DNA of 64,000 nt from DASRJJ01 sp050730855 (lineage in GTDB: Bacteria; Patescibacteriota; Saccharimonadia; Saccharimonadales; UBA4665), in contig JBOHNU010000005.1 of NCBI GenBank assembly GCA_050730855.1, forward strand, positions 26,807-90,806, read 5' to 3'. Shown here piece by piece: positions 57,768 through 64,000 of the stretch (positions are counted from its first letter, which is position 1; the number at the start of each line of letters is the position of its first letter). Under the pieces are notes generated by a model, which was not told where the DNA came from, ran no database searches, and was given only the letters and a program-made list of their open reading frames with translations. Both the position numbers and the translations under genes were made by a program.

Positions 57768-57768
57768 G

Positions 57769-57903
57769 CTAGGCAGCGACCTTGGTTTCAAGTTCTGCGG
57801 CGATTACAGTTACCGCACCAACGGCGGCCTGCACGACAATCGCGCGAGAGACAACTTGCTCCGCATATTCGTTAGATACAGCTGCTGATTCGTACATTGC
57901 CAT
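57769..57903 (-). CDS. Small protein, 44 aa, in the tatD operon
   Basis: ATG at 57903 with TTTGGAG just upstream, overlapping nothing but starting 1 nt past the tatD stop. The product (MAMYESAAVSNEYAEQVVSR, then an Ala/Val-rich helix) has one amphipathic or weakly membrane-seeking segment. Too small for a family call; operon position supports it. Confidence 0.5.
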   Translation of the reverse strand: MAMYESAAVSNEYAEQVVSRAIVVQAAVGAVTVIAAELETKVAA

Positions 57904-57904
57904 A

Positions 57905-58714
57905 CTAAACTCCAAAAAGTTTATGAGCGTTTGTGGTTGTTTTTTGGGCGATTTCCGCAAGCGGTTCCCTGCGCAATTCCGCCAAAAACTCCGCCGTCGC
58001 ACGAATGTGCTTTGGTTCGCAGATTGTACCACGGTAAGGGTGAGGCGTCAAGAACGGCGAGTCTGTTTCCAGCAGCATTTTGCCTAGCGGCACGGCTTTG
58101 GCGGCCGCCAACTGCTCGGCATTTTTGGTGAAAGTTATAATGCCGTTTAGGCCAACAAACAGATTACGCGCCAGGATTTCGTCCAGCTCCTTACGCGTGG
58201 CGCTAAAGCTATGGATGACGCCGCGTACCTTATATGTGTCAAAAACAGGCCAAAAATCGTCAAATGCGTCGCGCACGTGGAAAATAACCGGCAGATTGTG
58301 CTTTTCGGCCAGATGCAACTGAAAATGTAGCAGATCGATCTGCTCGGCTTTGGGCGAATTTTCGTAAAAATAATCCAGCCCGCACTCGCCTACGGCCACA
58401 ACTTTCGCCTGGGTGGCCAGCGCCGCAAACTGTTTTTTAGCGGCCGTGCCCAGATGGTCTTTCGCTTCGTGCGGATGAATGCCGATGCTTGCCCAGCAGC
58501 TTGGGCGAGCCTGCACAAACTCTACCGCCAGCTGGCTGTCCTCCAAAGTAGTGCCGACGCAAATCATTCTGGTAACGCCGTCTTTAATGGCGCGCGCAAT
58601 GATATCGTCCGGCTTGGGCATGCCGGCTTTTTGGTAGCGAGCGCGCGTTTCAGAACCGAAGTCTACGCTATCCAGCGCTTCGTGGATATGGCAGTGCGTG
58701 TCAACAAACTGCAT
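57905..58714 (-). CDS. tatD: TatD family metal-dependent DNase
   Basis: A 269-aa TIM-barrel hydrolase with FVDTHCHIHEALD (HxH ligands), AVGECGLDYFYENSP (Glu), PVIFHVRDAFDDF (His), HSFSATRKEL (His) and LLETDSPFLTP (Asp). TatD enzymes are 3'-5' DNases in repair and RNA turnover. It starts 2 nt after the metG stop, a frequent metG-tatD pairing. Confidence 0.93.
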   Translation of the reverse strand: MQFVDTHCHIHEALDSVDFGSETRARYQKAGMPKPDDIIARAIKDGVTRMICVGTTLEDSQLAVEFVQARPSCWASIGIHPHEAKDHLGTAAKKQFAALATQAKVVAVGECGLDYFYENSPKAEQIDLLHFQLHLAEKHNLPVIFHVRDAFDDFWPVFDTYKVRGVIHSFSATRKELDEILARNLFVGLNGIITFTKNAEQLAAAKAVPLGKMLLETDSPFLTPHPYRGTICEPKHIRATAEFLAELRREPLAEIAQKTTTNAHKLFGV

Positions 58715-58716
58715 GG

Positions 58717-60165
58717 TTACTTCTTTGGTTTCTCGGTGGTTTCGCTTTTCGGGAACAGGGTGCCGTCTATGGGTTTTAGCATACCGCTTTGGAAGATGCT
58801 TTTTATTTTAGCGGCGGTGTCGGGCAAAAACGCTACCAGCAAGTCGGCGATTTCCAGCAGGCAGCCAACCTGGTAGGCCAGCACTTCGCGCAGGTGGTCT
58901 TCGTCGCCGGTCTTGGCTATCTCCCACGGTTTTTCCTCGTCGATGTATTGGTTGAGGCCGCGGACTTGCGTCCATATTTCGTCGAGCGCACGATCGAACC
59001 GGCATTGCTGTAACGCCTCGGAAACGGCCGAGTAGTCGTGGCCTGCCTCGGGGATCGGGCCGATCAAGCCTTTTTGGTACTTCGTAACCATGACGCTGGT
59101 ACGCTGCACGGCGTTGCCCAGCTCGTTGGCCAGCTCGTTGTTGTAGGCCGCCTCGAACGCATCCCAGCTGAAGTCGCCGTCGTTATAGCTAGGGATGTGG
59201 CGCAAAAAATAGTAGCGGAACGGGTCGGCGCCGTATTTGCTCAAAATGTCCTTGGGCGACACTACGTTGCCAATGGATTTGCTCATTTTTTTGCCGTCCA
59301 TGGTGATAAATCCGTGGACGTACAGCTGTTTGGGCAGCGCAGCGCCCAAGCTCATAAGCATGGCAGGCCAGATGGCGGCGTGGAAACGCAAAATGTCTTT
59401 GCCGATTATCTGCACCTGTGCTGGCCAAAACTCTTTAAAGTCTTTGTGTTCAGGGTAGCCGAGCACCGTGATGTAGTTCATGAGCGCCTCGAACCAGACG
59501 TACATAACCTGATTCTTGTCGCCTGGCACGGGAATGCCCCAGTCAAGTTTTTCCTTTGGTCGCGAGATACTGATGTCGTCCAAACCCTTTGCTAAGACAG
59601 ACAGAATTTCGTTACGCCGGGTCTCTGGCACAACTTGAAATTCGCCTGATTCTATCGCGCTTTTGATGTTGGCGGTATATTTGCTGAGTTTGAAGAAGTA
59701 ATTGTCTTCTTCTAGCTTTTGGTACGCTTGCGGGTGACCGGGCTTCATGCGCTCCGGATCCGCTTGGCCCTCGGGCACAAACTCTTCTTGTTTGACGTCG
59801 TACCAACCAACATATTTACCCTTGTAAATGTCGTGCTCCAACATTTTCCAGATGATTTGTGCGCGCTGCTCGTGCGCCTTGTCGGTGGTACGGATGAAGC
59901 GGTCATTGCTGATGTTTAGCTCGTCGAGTAGATCGATGAACCGCTTGCTCATCTTACCGGTCAACTCTTCGGGTGTGATCCCCTGCTTCTTGGCGGTTTG
60001 AAATATTTTGCTGCCATGTTCATCTGCGCCGGTGCAAAAAACAACCGTATCGCCGCGCTGGCGAGCGGCGCGAGCTAGGACATCGGCCATGATAAATTCC
60101 AGGGCGTGGCCGATGTGCGGCTCGCCATTGACGTACGGAATAGAGGTGGTAACGTAATAATTCAT
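58717..60165 (-). CDS. metG: Methionyl-tRNA synthetase, zinc-less short form
   Basis: A 482-aa class I synthetase with HIGH in PHIGHALEFIMADV and KMSKS in DGKKMSKSIGNVVSP, plus the anticodon-binding helical domain. The connective peptide lacks the cysteine knuckle (WYDVKQEEFVPEGQ, where many have WYCVxDE), and the C-terminal dimerization domain of E. coli MetG is absent. It heads the tatD-desulfurase operon and has a leaderless promoter. Confidence 0.95.
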   Translation of the reverse strand: MNYYVTTSIPYVNGEPHIGHALEFIMADVLARAARQRGDTVVFCTGADEHGSKIFQTAKKQGITPEELTGKMSKRFIDLLDELNISNDRFIRTTDKAHEQRAQIIWKMLEHDIYKGKYVGWYDVKQEEFVPEGQADPERMKPGHPQAYQKLEEDNYFFKLSKYTANIKSAIESGEFQVVPETRRNEILSVLAKGLDDISISRPKEKLDWGIPVPGDKNQVMYVWFEALMNYITVLGYPEHKDFKEFWPAQVQIIGKDILRFHAAIWPAMLMSLGAALPKQLYVHGFITMDGKKMSKSIGNVVSPKDILSKYGADPFRYYFLRHIPSYNDGDFSWDAFEAAYNNELANELGNAVQRTSVMVTKYQKGLIGPIPEAGHDYSAVSEALQQCRFDRALDEIWTQVRGLNQYIDEEKPWEIAKTGDEDHLREVLAYQVGCLLEIADLLVAFLPDTAAKIKSIFQSGMLKPIDGTLFPKSETTEKPKK

Positions 60166-60171
60166 ATTTTT

Positions 60172-60177
60172 AGTCTA
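60172..60177 (-). promoter_or_regulatory. -10 box (TAGACT), leaderless start for metG
   Basis: TAGACT on the minus strand ends 6 nt before the ATG at 60165. Confidence 0.5.
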
Positions 60178-60204
60178 CCTGTTTTTTAGAGTAATAAAAA
60201 TCTA

Positions 60205-60232
60205 GTAAAGAAGATGTGCCCCTTAGGGCATC
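60205..60232 (-). terminator. Possible terminator after the Nudix gene
   Basis: On the minus strand TGCCC/GGGCA pairing (60217-60221 with 60226-60230) forms a short hairpin with flanking AT pairs, followed by TTCTTTACTAG and later TTTTT. The stem is weak. Confidence 0.35.
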
Positions 60233-60296
60233 AGGCGCATTGTTTGTGGGTTTTTACAGGTCAACACTACGCTCTATTGTACTCTTTTGCGCGTAA

Positions 60297-60809
60297 TTAG
60301 AACAGGGAGGATTGCGGATTTTCGTGAGGCACTGGAGTTTCTAGTTTCTGGCCGAGATTGGCGGCGAGCGCCTCCAGCAGCGGCACCTGCCCCCTAACCA
60401 GTTTTTGCCTGGCGGCCGAAAGAGAAAACCAGGCCGCTTTGTCGTTCTCGGGAAACTCCTGCTTTTGGCCGGAGCGCGGCGGCCACTCCATTTCGAACAT
60501 GTTGCTTTTAAACTCTTCCAGGTTGATGTCGGACTCTAGCGCAAAGGCGTGGACGACCTTGCCGCTGGCTTGTTTGGCTTGGCCGAGCGGCTGGTAATCG
60601 CCTTCCGGCGCAGGCATGCCTGTCTCTTCGGTAAATTCGCGTTTGGCGGCAGGGAGCGCCTGCTCGGATTCGTCAAACTCGCCTTTGGGGATAGACCAGC
60701 AACCGTCATCTTTTTTGGCCCAAAACGGTCCGCCGGGGTGGGCTAACAATACCTCGTACCCCTCTTCGCCCTTGCGATACGCCAAAATCCCCGCACTTTG
60801 CTTGGCCAT
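60297..60809 (-). CDS. Nudix hydrolase (NTP/ApnA type)
   Basis: A 170-aa protein with Nudix box WSIPKGEFDESEQALPAAKR followed by EFTEETGM. Opening residues SAGILAYRKGEEGYEVLLAH and PGGPFWAKKDDGCW match the PF00293 group often annotated as bis(5'-nucleosyl)-tetraphosphatase-like. It has a leaderless promoter. A second, unrelated Nudix enzyme lies at 16850. Confidence 0.88.
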   Translation of the reverse strand: MAKQSAGILAYRKGEEGYEVLLAHPGGPFWAKKDDGCWSIPKGEFDESEQALPAAKREFTEETGMPAPEGDYQPLGQAKQASGKVVHAFALESDINLEEFKSNMFEMEWPPRSGQKQEFPENDKAAWFSLSAARQKLVRGQVPLLEALAANLGQKLETPVPHENPQSSLF

Positions 60810-60815
60810 ATACCT

Positions 60816-60821
60816 ATGGTA
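60816..60821 (-). promoter_or_regulatory. Extended -10 (TGGTACCAT), leaderless start for the Nudix gene
   Basis: TACCAT on the minus strand ends 6 nt before the ATG at 60809. Confidence 0.5.
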
Positions 60822-60860
60822 CCAGAAGCGGCGGGGACGGCGCGATATTATTCGTTGCTA

Positions 60861-61124
60861 CTACTCGTTAAGAGCGGAGTTGATCTCGGAAGTATCCAGC
60901 TGCTTGTCGACATTAGCGTCGTTTAGAAAGTCTTCGACTGCCTTAAGGTCTTCTGCTTTTTCTACCTGCGGAACCTGTTCGGATGTTGTCATCTCGCTAG
61001 ACTTATCTTTCTGCATGCGGTCGTACACGAACCAGCCAACTAGGCCGAGCAGCACAAGCACGACAACTATGATGACCCCTTCTACCGCAGTAAAACCGCG
61101 TTGGTTGGTTTTAAGACTATTCAT
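60861..61124 (-). CDS. Type IV pilin-like protein, 87 aa
   Basis: The N-terminus KTNQRGFTAVEGVIIVVVLV is a class III prepilin signal: basic leader, cleavage before Phe, Glu at +5, then a hydrophobic helix. The remaining ~55 residues are polar and acidic, much shorter than a normal pilin head. It may be a minor pseudopilin or a signal-anchored protein. AAGGAGG precedes the ATG. No pilus assembly genes are in the window. Confidence 0.7.
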   Translation of the reverse strand: MNSLKTNQRGFTAVEGVIIVVVLVLLGLVGWFVYDRMQKDKSSEMTTSEQVPQVEKAEDLKAVEDFLNDANVDKQLDTSEINSALNE

Positions 61125-61138
61125 TGTCTGTTCCTCCT

Positions 61139-61777
61139 TTAAGTCTCTTGCTCTAACGCGGCTGCGGCGCGCATGGCGCTGATAAGCTCTACGAGCGCTT
61201 GGCGGTATTCGTTCAGTGCCGCCTTGGCCTCGTCTACGGCCAGACGGAAGGCGTCGAGCTGCTCGCCTACGTTCGGATTCTCACAGTCCAGCTCGAACTG
61301 GTAGTTCTCTGCGGCGCTTACTGCCGATGCAGCGTTGGCTTTGGCGGCCTCGACATTGCCAACTAGCTCGTCGTAGTTGGATACAGTTAACTGGCCGCTT
61401 TCGTAAAACCCGACCACTCGTTCATAAGCGATGTCAAACGATTGCTTGACGGATGTCGCACCCTGAGCTAAACGGGGCATCACCTTCGCTAGAGACTGCT
61501 GGCGGCGCTCACAAAACTCTTTTTTGATTTGCGCCCGCCGTTCTTCTACCCGAGTGGTGATTTCATTTTTAATATCTTCAGCTTTGGTCTTTGCTTCCTC
61601 GGCCTTGGCTTGAGCTTGCTCGCGGATTTGCGTCGCTTCGCTCTGCCTGGCCGAAGCCGTTTCCGGCGCCTGGTTGCTACCGCGACTACTGTCCCCCGGT
61701 TGCGCCAGCGCTACGGCCGGCACCGCCAGCACGGCAACAAAAACCGCCGCTAGCAGTAACTTCGATATTCTTCGCAT
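61139..61777 (-). CDS. Secreted or anchored coiled-coil protein, 212 aa
   Basis: A signal peptide (RRISKLLLAAVFVAVLAVPA, likely cleavage after ALA near residue 25) is followed by an alanine/glutamate-rich coiled coil (IREQAQAKAEEAKTKAED) and a helical C-part with two cysteines (KEFCERR and ELDCENP) that may form a disulfide. The layout resembles DUF5667-like or other CPR exported helical proteins; no firm family. It ends 14 nt upstream of the pilin-like gene's start and probably shares its transcript. Confidence 0.65.
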   Translation of the reverse strand: MRRISKLLLAAVFVAVLAVPAVALAQPGDSSRGSNQAPETASARQSEATQIREQAQAKAEEAKTKAEDIKNEITTRVEERRAQIKKEFCERRQQSLAKVMPRLAQGATSVKQSFDIAYERVVGFYESGQLTVSNYDELVGNVEAAKANAASAVSAAENYQFELDCENPNVGEQLDAFRLAVDEAKAALNEYRQALVELISAMRAAAALEQET

Positions 61778-61849
61778 ACACTATCCTTATGCTTACTTTG
61801 TACTTAAAATGTAGGCTGAAGCAGCCACGTTGTCAACTCCTATGTATGC

Positions 61850-61855
61850 GATAAT
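61850..61855 (+). promoter_or_regulatory. -10 box (GATAAT), leaderless start for the DNA methyltransferase
   Basis: GATAAT ends 6 nt before the ATG at 61862; no Shine-Dalgarno is present. Confidence 0.45.
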
Positions 61856-61861
61856 ACTGCT

Positions 61862-63022
61862 ATGGGGACAAAAACAAATCGCTCACAACATGCTCTATTT
61901 GACGGCGTATTTTATGATAATCTGCTCGACTTTAACAGTGAATATTTTGTTTCGCACCTCATAACATACATTGGTAACAAGCGAAGGTTGTTGCCGTTTA
62001 TCAATGAGGGTATTGCAAAGGTAAAGAGCGAACTAGGAAAAGACAAAATAACAGCACTCGACGGCTTTTCTGGCAGTGGCGCGGTTGCACGACTACTAAA
62101 ATATCACACAGCCAAGCTCATCTCGAATGACTTTGAACAATACTCACTGACAGTAAATACAGCCTATCTTGCTAACAAATCGGACGTTGATATGCTGCGG
62201 TTACGGAAAGCGATCGACTACCTAAACGCAAACAAACGCAAAAGAACAAAGTCGGACTATTTTATTACCAACAACTACGCTCCTGCCAACGACAATGATA
62301 TCAAGCCTGGCGAGCGAGTATTTTACACACATGCCAACGCCACAATCATCGACAATATTCGCTATATGATTGAGCATGATATCGACGAGGATTTGCGGCA
62401 ATATTGCTTAGCGGCACTTATCATAAAGGCATCTATCCACAACAATACATCCGGCGTATTTAAGGGCTTTCATAAAAAGAACGGTGTCGGTCATTTCGGC
62501 GGAGCTGGCGAAAATGCGCTTGTGCGTATTAAGGGCGAGATAAAGCTAGACATTCCTATTTTTGCAGAAGCCGAAAACGAAACAGAAGTATATTGTCGAG
62601 ATACGAACGAGCTAGTGAAAGAGCTAGAATGGGTAGACCTTGCCTACTACGACCCGCCGTACAATCAGCACCCTTATGGTTCAAATTATTTTATGCTCAA
62701 TATCATCAACGCAGGCACACCGGTTGCAATCCAAAATGGTGTCAGCGGCATTGTTAAGGATTGGCAGCGGTCAGACTATAATAAAACGACGCCTGCCGAA
62801 AAAGCGATGGACGACCTCATCAAAAACACAAAAGCGACATACATTTTGATTTCATACAACGATGAGGGCATTATACCATTAGAAAAGTTTCAAAAAATAA
62901 TCAGCAAGTACGGCGAGTGGAAGCTACTGGAGCAAGAATATAATACTTATCGTGGCTCACGAAACTTACGAGATAGAAGCAATAAAGTCCAAGAATTGCT
63001 CTGGGTTATCAAGAAGCGCTAA
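61862..63022 (+). CDS. DNA N6-adenine methyltransferase (D12 class) of a type II R-M system
   Basis: A 386-aa protein with ITYIGNKRRLLPFI (the SAM-binding opening of D12 enzymes), motif I LDGFSGSGAVARLLK (about residues 66-80) and catalytic motif IV DLAYYDPPYNQHPYG (about residue 260). The AT-rich gene converges on a restriction nuclease gene with a 4-nt overlap of stops, typical of R-M modules. By partnership it should methylate the site cut by the nuclease. Confidence 0.9.
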   Translation: MGTKTNRSQHALFDGVFYDNLLDFNSEYFVSHLITYIGNKRRLLPFINEGIAKVKSELGKDKITALDGFSGSGAVARLLKYHTAKLISNDFEQYSLTVNTAYLANKSDVDMLRLRKAIDYLNANKRKRTKSDYFITNNYAPANDNDIKPGERVFYTHANATIIDNIRYMIEHDIDEDLRQYCLAALIIKASIHNNTSGVFKGFHKKNGVGHFGGAGENALVRIKGEIKLDIPIFAEAENETEVYCRDTNELVKELEWVDLAYYDPPYNQHPYGSNYFMLNIINAGTPVAIQNGVSGIVKDWQRSDYNKTTPAEKAMDDLIKNTKATYILISYNDEGIIPLEKFQKIISKYGEWKLLEQEYNTYRGSRNLRDRSNKVQELLWVIKKR

Positions 63023-63699
63023 ACGAACTTATATTCAATAGATCTCGTCGCGACTTCGAGCAGCTTTTCAGCCATTTCCTTAATTGTCCAACCCTCGTAC
63101 CGAAAATACATAGCAGTTGGTTCAAAAGGCAAAAAATCCTTCTTAACAAACGTCTCATTGAGCGGAAAGAATTCGTTCAATGTGAGAACCCTGTCGCGAA
63201 TTGACGAACCGTCCCGAAAATCAAAACCGCTTCCAAAACAGATAAACGGCAGCACTCCTTCGTTCTTAAAAATCGCCCGGATGCCAATCAAGTTTTTACC
63301 AAGTCGCTCAATCGCATTGCCCATTGCTTGTTTTGGGAGACCCTCTACCTCGCGAGCGTCGTTCGTACCTTGCCGCTTGACTTCAGATACGAGAACAATA
63401 CGACGTTCACCTTGTTTGTTTGTCGCAAAAAGAAAACCGCCGTCAGGAGAAATAAAACTTGTTTGTAGAGGCTTGCCAAAAAGATTGGCGTACTCTGGAT
63501 ATTGCCGCGAAAGCATGGCGATGATATCGACTAGTTTCATCCTCTTTTGATGCTCAAAAATTAAATCTGGATATTTTTCCTCAAGCGTAGCAGTAACTGC
63601 TTGAATGGCAATATCAATATCTTTGTCCATACCCTTCGACTTTGAGTTTTTGATTGCATGTTGATTGAGGTTTTTTCGTAGAAAATCTGAGCTTGTCAT
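63019..63699 (-). CDS. EcoRI-like type II restriction endonuclease
   Basis: A 226-aa protein that resembles EcoRI in its core: SFISPDGGFLF with catalytic Asp86, then after exactly the EcoRI spacing VLVSEVKRQG with Glu106 and Lys108 (EcoRI Asp91, Glu111, Lys113), and MGNAIERLGKN, where Asn128, Ala129 and Arg132 equal the EcoRI base-contact residues Asn141, Ala142, Arg145. It is ~50 residues shorter than EcoRI. Cleavage at GAATTC or a close relative is predicted. A -10 box TATCCT ends 7 nt before the ATG. Confidence 0.88.
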   Translation of the reverse strand: MTSSDFLRKNLNQHAIKNSKSKGMDKDIDIAIQAVTATLEEKYPDLIFEHQKRMKLVDIIAMLSRQYPEYANLFGKPLQTSFISPDGGFLFATNKQGERRIVLVSEVKRQGTNDAREVEGLPKQAMGNAIERLGKNLIGIRAIFKNEGVLPFICFGSGFDFRDGSSIRDRVLTLNEFFPLNETFVKKDFLPFEPTAMYFRYEGWTIKEMAEKLLEVATRSIEYKFV

Positions 63700-63706
63700 A
63701 TTTACC

Positions 63707-63712
63707 AGGATA
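63707..63712 (-). promoter_or_regulatory. -10 box (TATCCT), leaderless start for the EcoRI-like nuclease
   Basis: TATCCT on the minus strand ends 7 nt before the ATG at 63699. Confidence 0.45.
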
Positions 63713-63852
63713 CTGCAAAAGTGCCATTATTGGTATCTGTTTGGTCAAATTCGCCGCCACCAGGCTACCCTTTTCAACTTCTACAATTAGCGGGGGAAAT
63801 CCAAAAATAAGGAAAAGGGGTTTCTGACGGGTTGCCCGCGTTCGACGCAGCC

Positions 63853-63880
63853 AAGAAAAAAGTCGCCCGTTCGGGCGACC
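63853..63880 (-). terminator. Rho-independent terminator
   Basis: On the minus strand GTCGCCC/GGGCGAC forms a 7-bp GC-rich stem with a 4-nt loop followed by TTTTTTC. It would end a transcript entering from beyond the right edge and separate it from the nuclease gene. Confidence 0.75.
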
Positions 63881-63922
63881 AATTCAATTTTATTCCGTCT
63901 GTGGTGAGATTATACAACTCCA

Positions 63923-64000
63923 CTAGAACCTACTTCCAGCAAAATGCGTGAACGAGATAAACCCCGCCGTTTGTTTTGGCGGAGCCAAAACCGCCCCACC
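63923..64000 (-). CDS. Possible C-terminal end of a gene entering from the right edge
   Basis: A minus-strand frame is open from the window edge for 25 codons (ends FTHFAGSRF, stop at 63923) and is followed 42 nt on by a terminator. That order is what a gene end would show, but the segment is too short to identify and could be chance. The 63713-63922 stretch otherwise holds only the terminator. Confidence 0.25.
   Translation of the reverse strand, partial: GGAVLAPPKQTAGFISFTHFAGSRF

Noticed and set aside
63780..64000. tmRNA, RNase P RNA or SRP RNA at the right end
   Set aside because: Hairpins and a TTCGA-like loop are present but none of the conserved core motifs of these RNAs could be placed; only a terminator is supported.

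Overview
This 64 kb window looks like chromosome from a Candidatus Saccharibacteria-type (TM7 / Patescibacteria, CPR) bacterium, carrying at its left end the right-hand part of an integrated mobile element. The grounds are a compact gene set with trimmed proteins (alanyl-tRNA synthetase of 628 aa, UvrC of 497 aa, an F1 beta subunit of 433 aa), almost no biosynthetic genes, dense short operons and several membrane proteins without known function. No rRNA gene is present, so the lineage is an inference. TGA acts as a normal stop (for example the HxlR gene), which argues against the recoded Gracilibacteria/Absconditabacteria.

Layout. 1-4860: mobile element with a TraG/VirD4-like ATPase (cut by the window edge), a coupled 44-aa ORF, a replication-relaxation protein, an XRE regulator, an ImmA/IrrE protease and a large serine recombinase whose reading frame runs into the antisense of a tRNA-Ala gene. 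4983-11764: CorA, Ham1/RdgB-like pyrophosphatase, LigA (without zinc-finger cysteines), a membrane protein, a 135-bp nested inverted repeat, HtpX and LemA. 11825-17555: a tRNA-rich accessory patch with tRNA-Val, two tRNA-Leu genes, an amidase/HxlR cassette bounded by a 34-bp tRNA-Leu repeat, decayed genes, a FAD-linked oxidase and a Nudix hydrolase. 17556-29300: solute-binding protein, SecG, aminopeptidase P, UvrC, deformylase, TrhO, a paired ABC exporter and an aspartoacylase-like protein. 29322-38570: L25, two DedA proteins, UvrA, a PGPGW protein, an NlpC/P60 enzyme and exonuclease I. 38571-45665: a wall and division cluster (FtsA-like, a large anchored protein, RuvX, MltG, LysM-CHAP hydrolase, Obg). 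45733-50841: a methyltransferase, AlaRS, a GGDEF protein and MnmA. 50863-55996: atpF-H-A-G-D-C with no atpB or atpE beside it. 56101-61777: cysteine desulfurase, TatD, MetRS, Nudix, pilin-like and secreted proteins. 61862-63699: a convergent type II restriction-modification pair whose nuclease resembles EcoRI down to its recognition residues.

The genes combine into DNA repair (UvrA, UvrC, LigA, ExoI, RuvX), cell-wall remodelling (MltG, LysM-CHAP, NlpC/P60, FtsA-like), tRNA charging and modification (AlaRS, MetRS, MnmA with a cysteine desulfurase, TrhO), proteostasis (HtpX, LemA, deformylase, PepP) and ATP synthesis or hydrolysis. A pattern running through the window is how genes start. About fifteen chromosomal genes have a -10 box (often extended, TGnTAnnnT) ending only 6-7 nt before the start codon, which predicts leaderless mRNAs. 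The mobile-element genes instead have strong Shine-Dalgarno sites. Two genes seem to use non-canonical starts: a leaderless CTG for the methyltransferase and a Shine-Dalgarno-led ATT for the LysM-CHAP hydrolase.

All calls come from reading the sequence and recalled family motifs; no database search was made.
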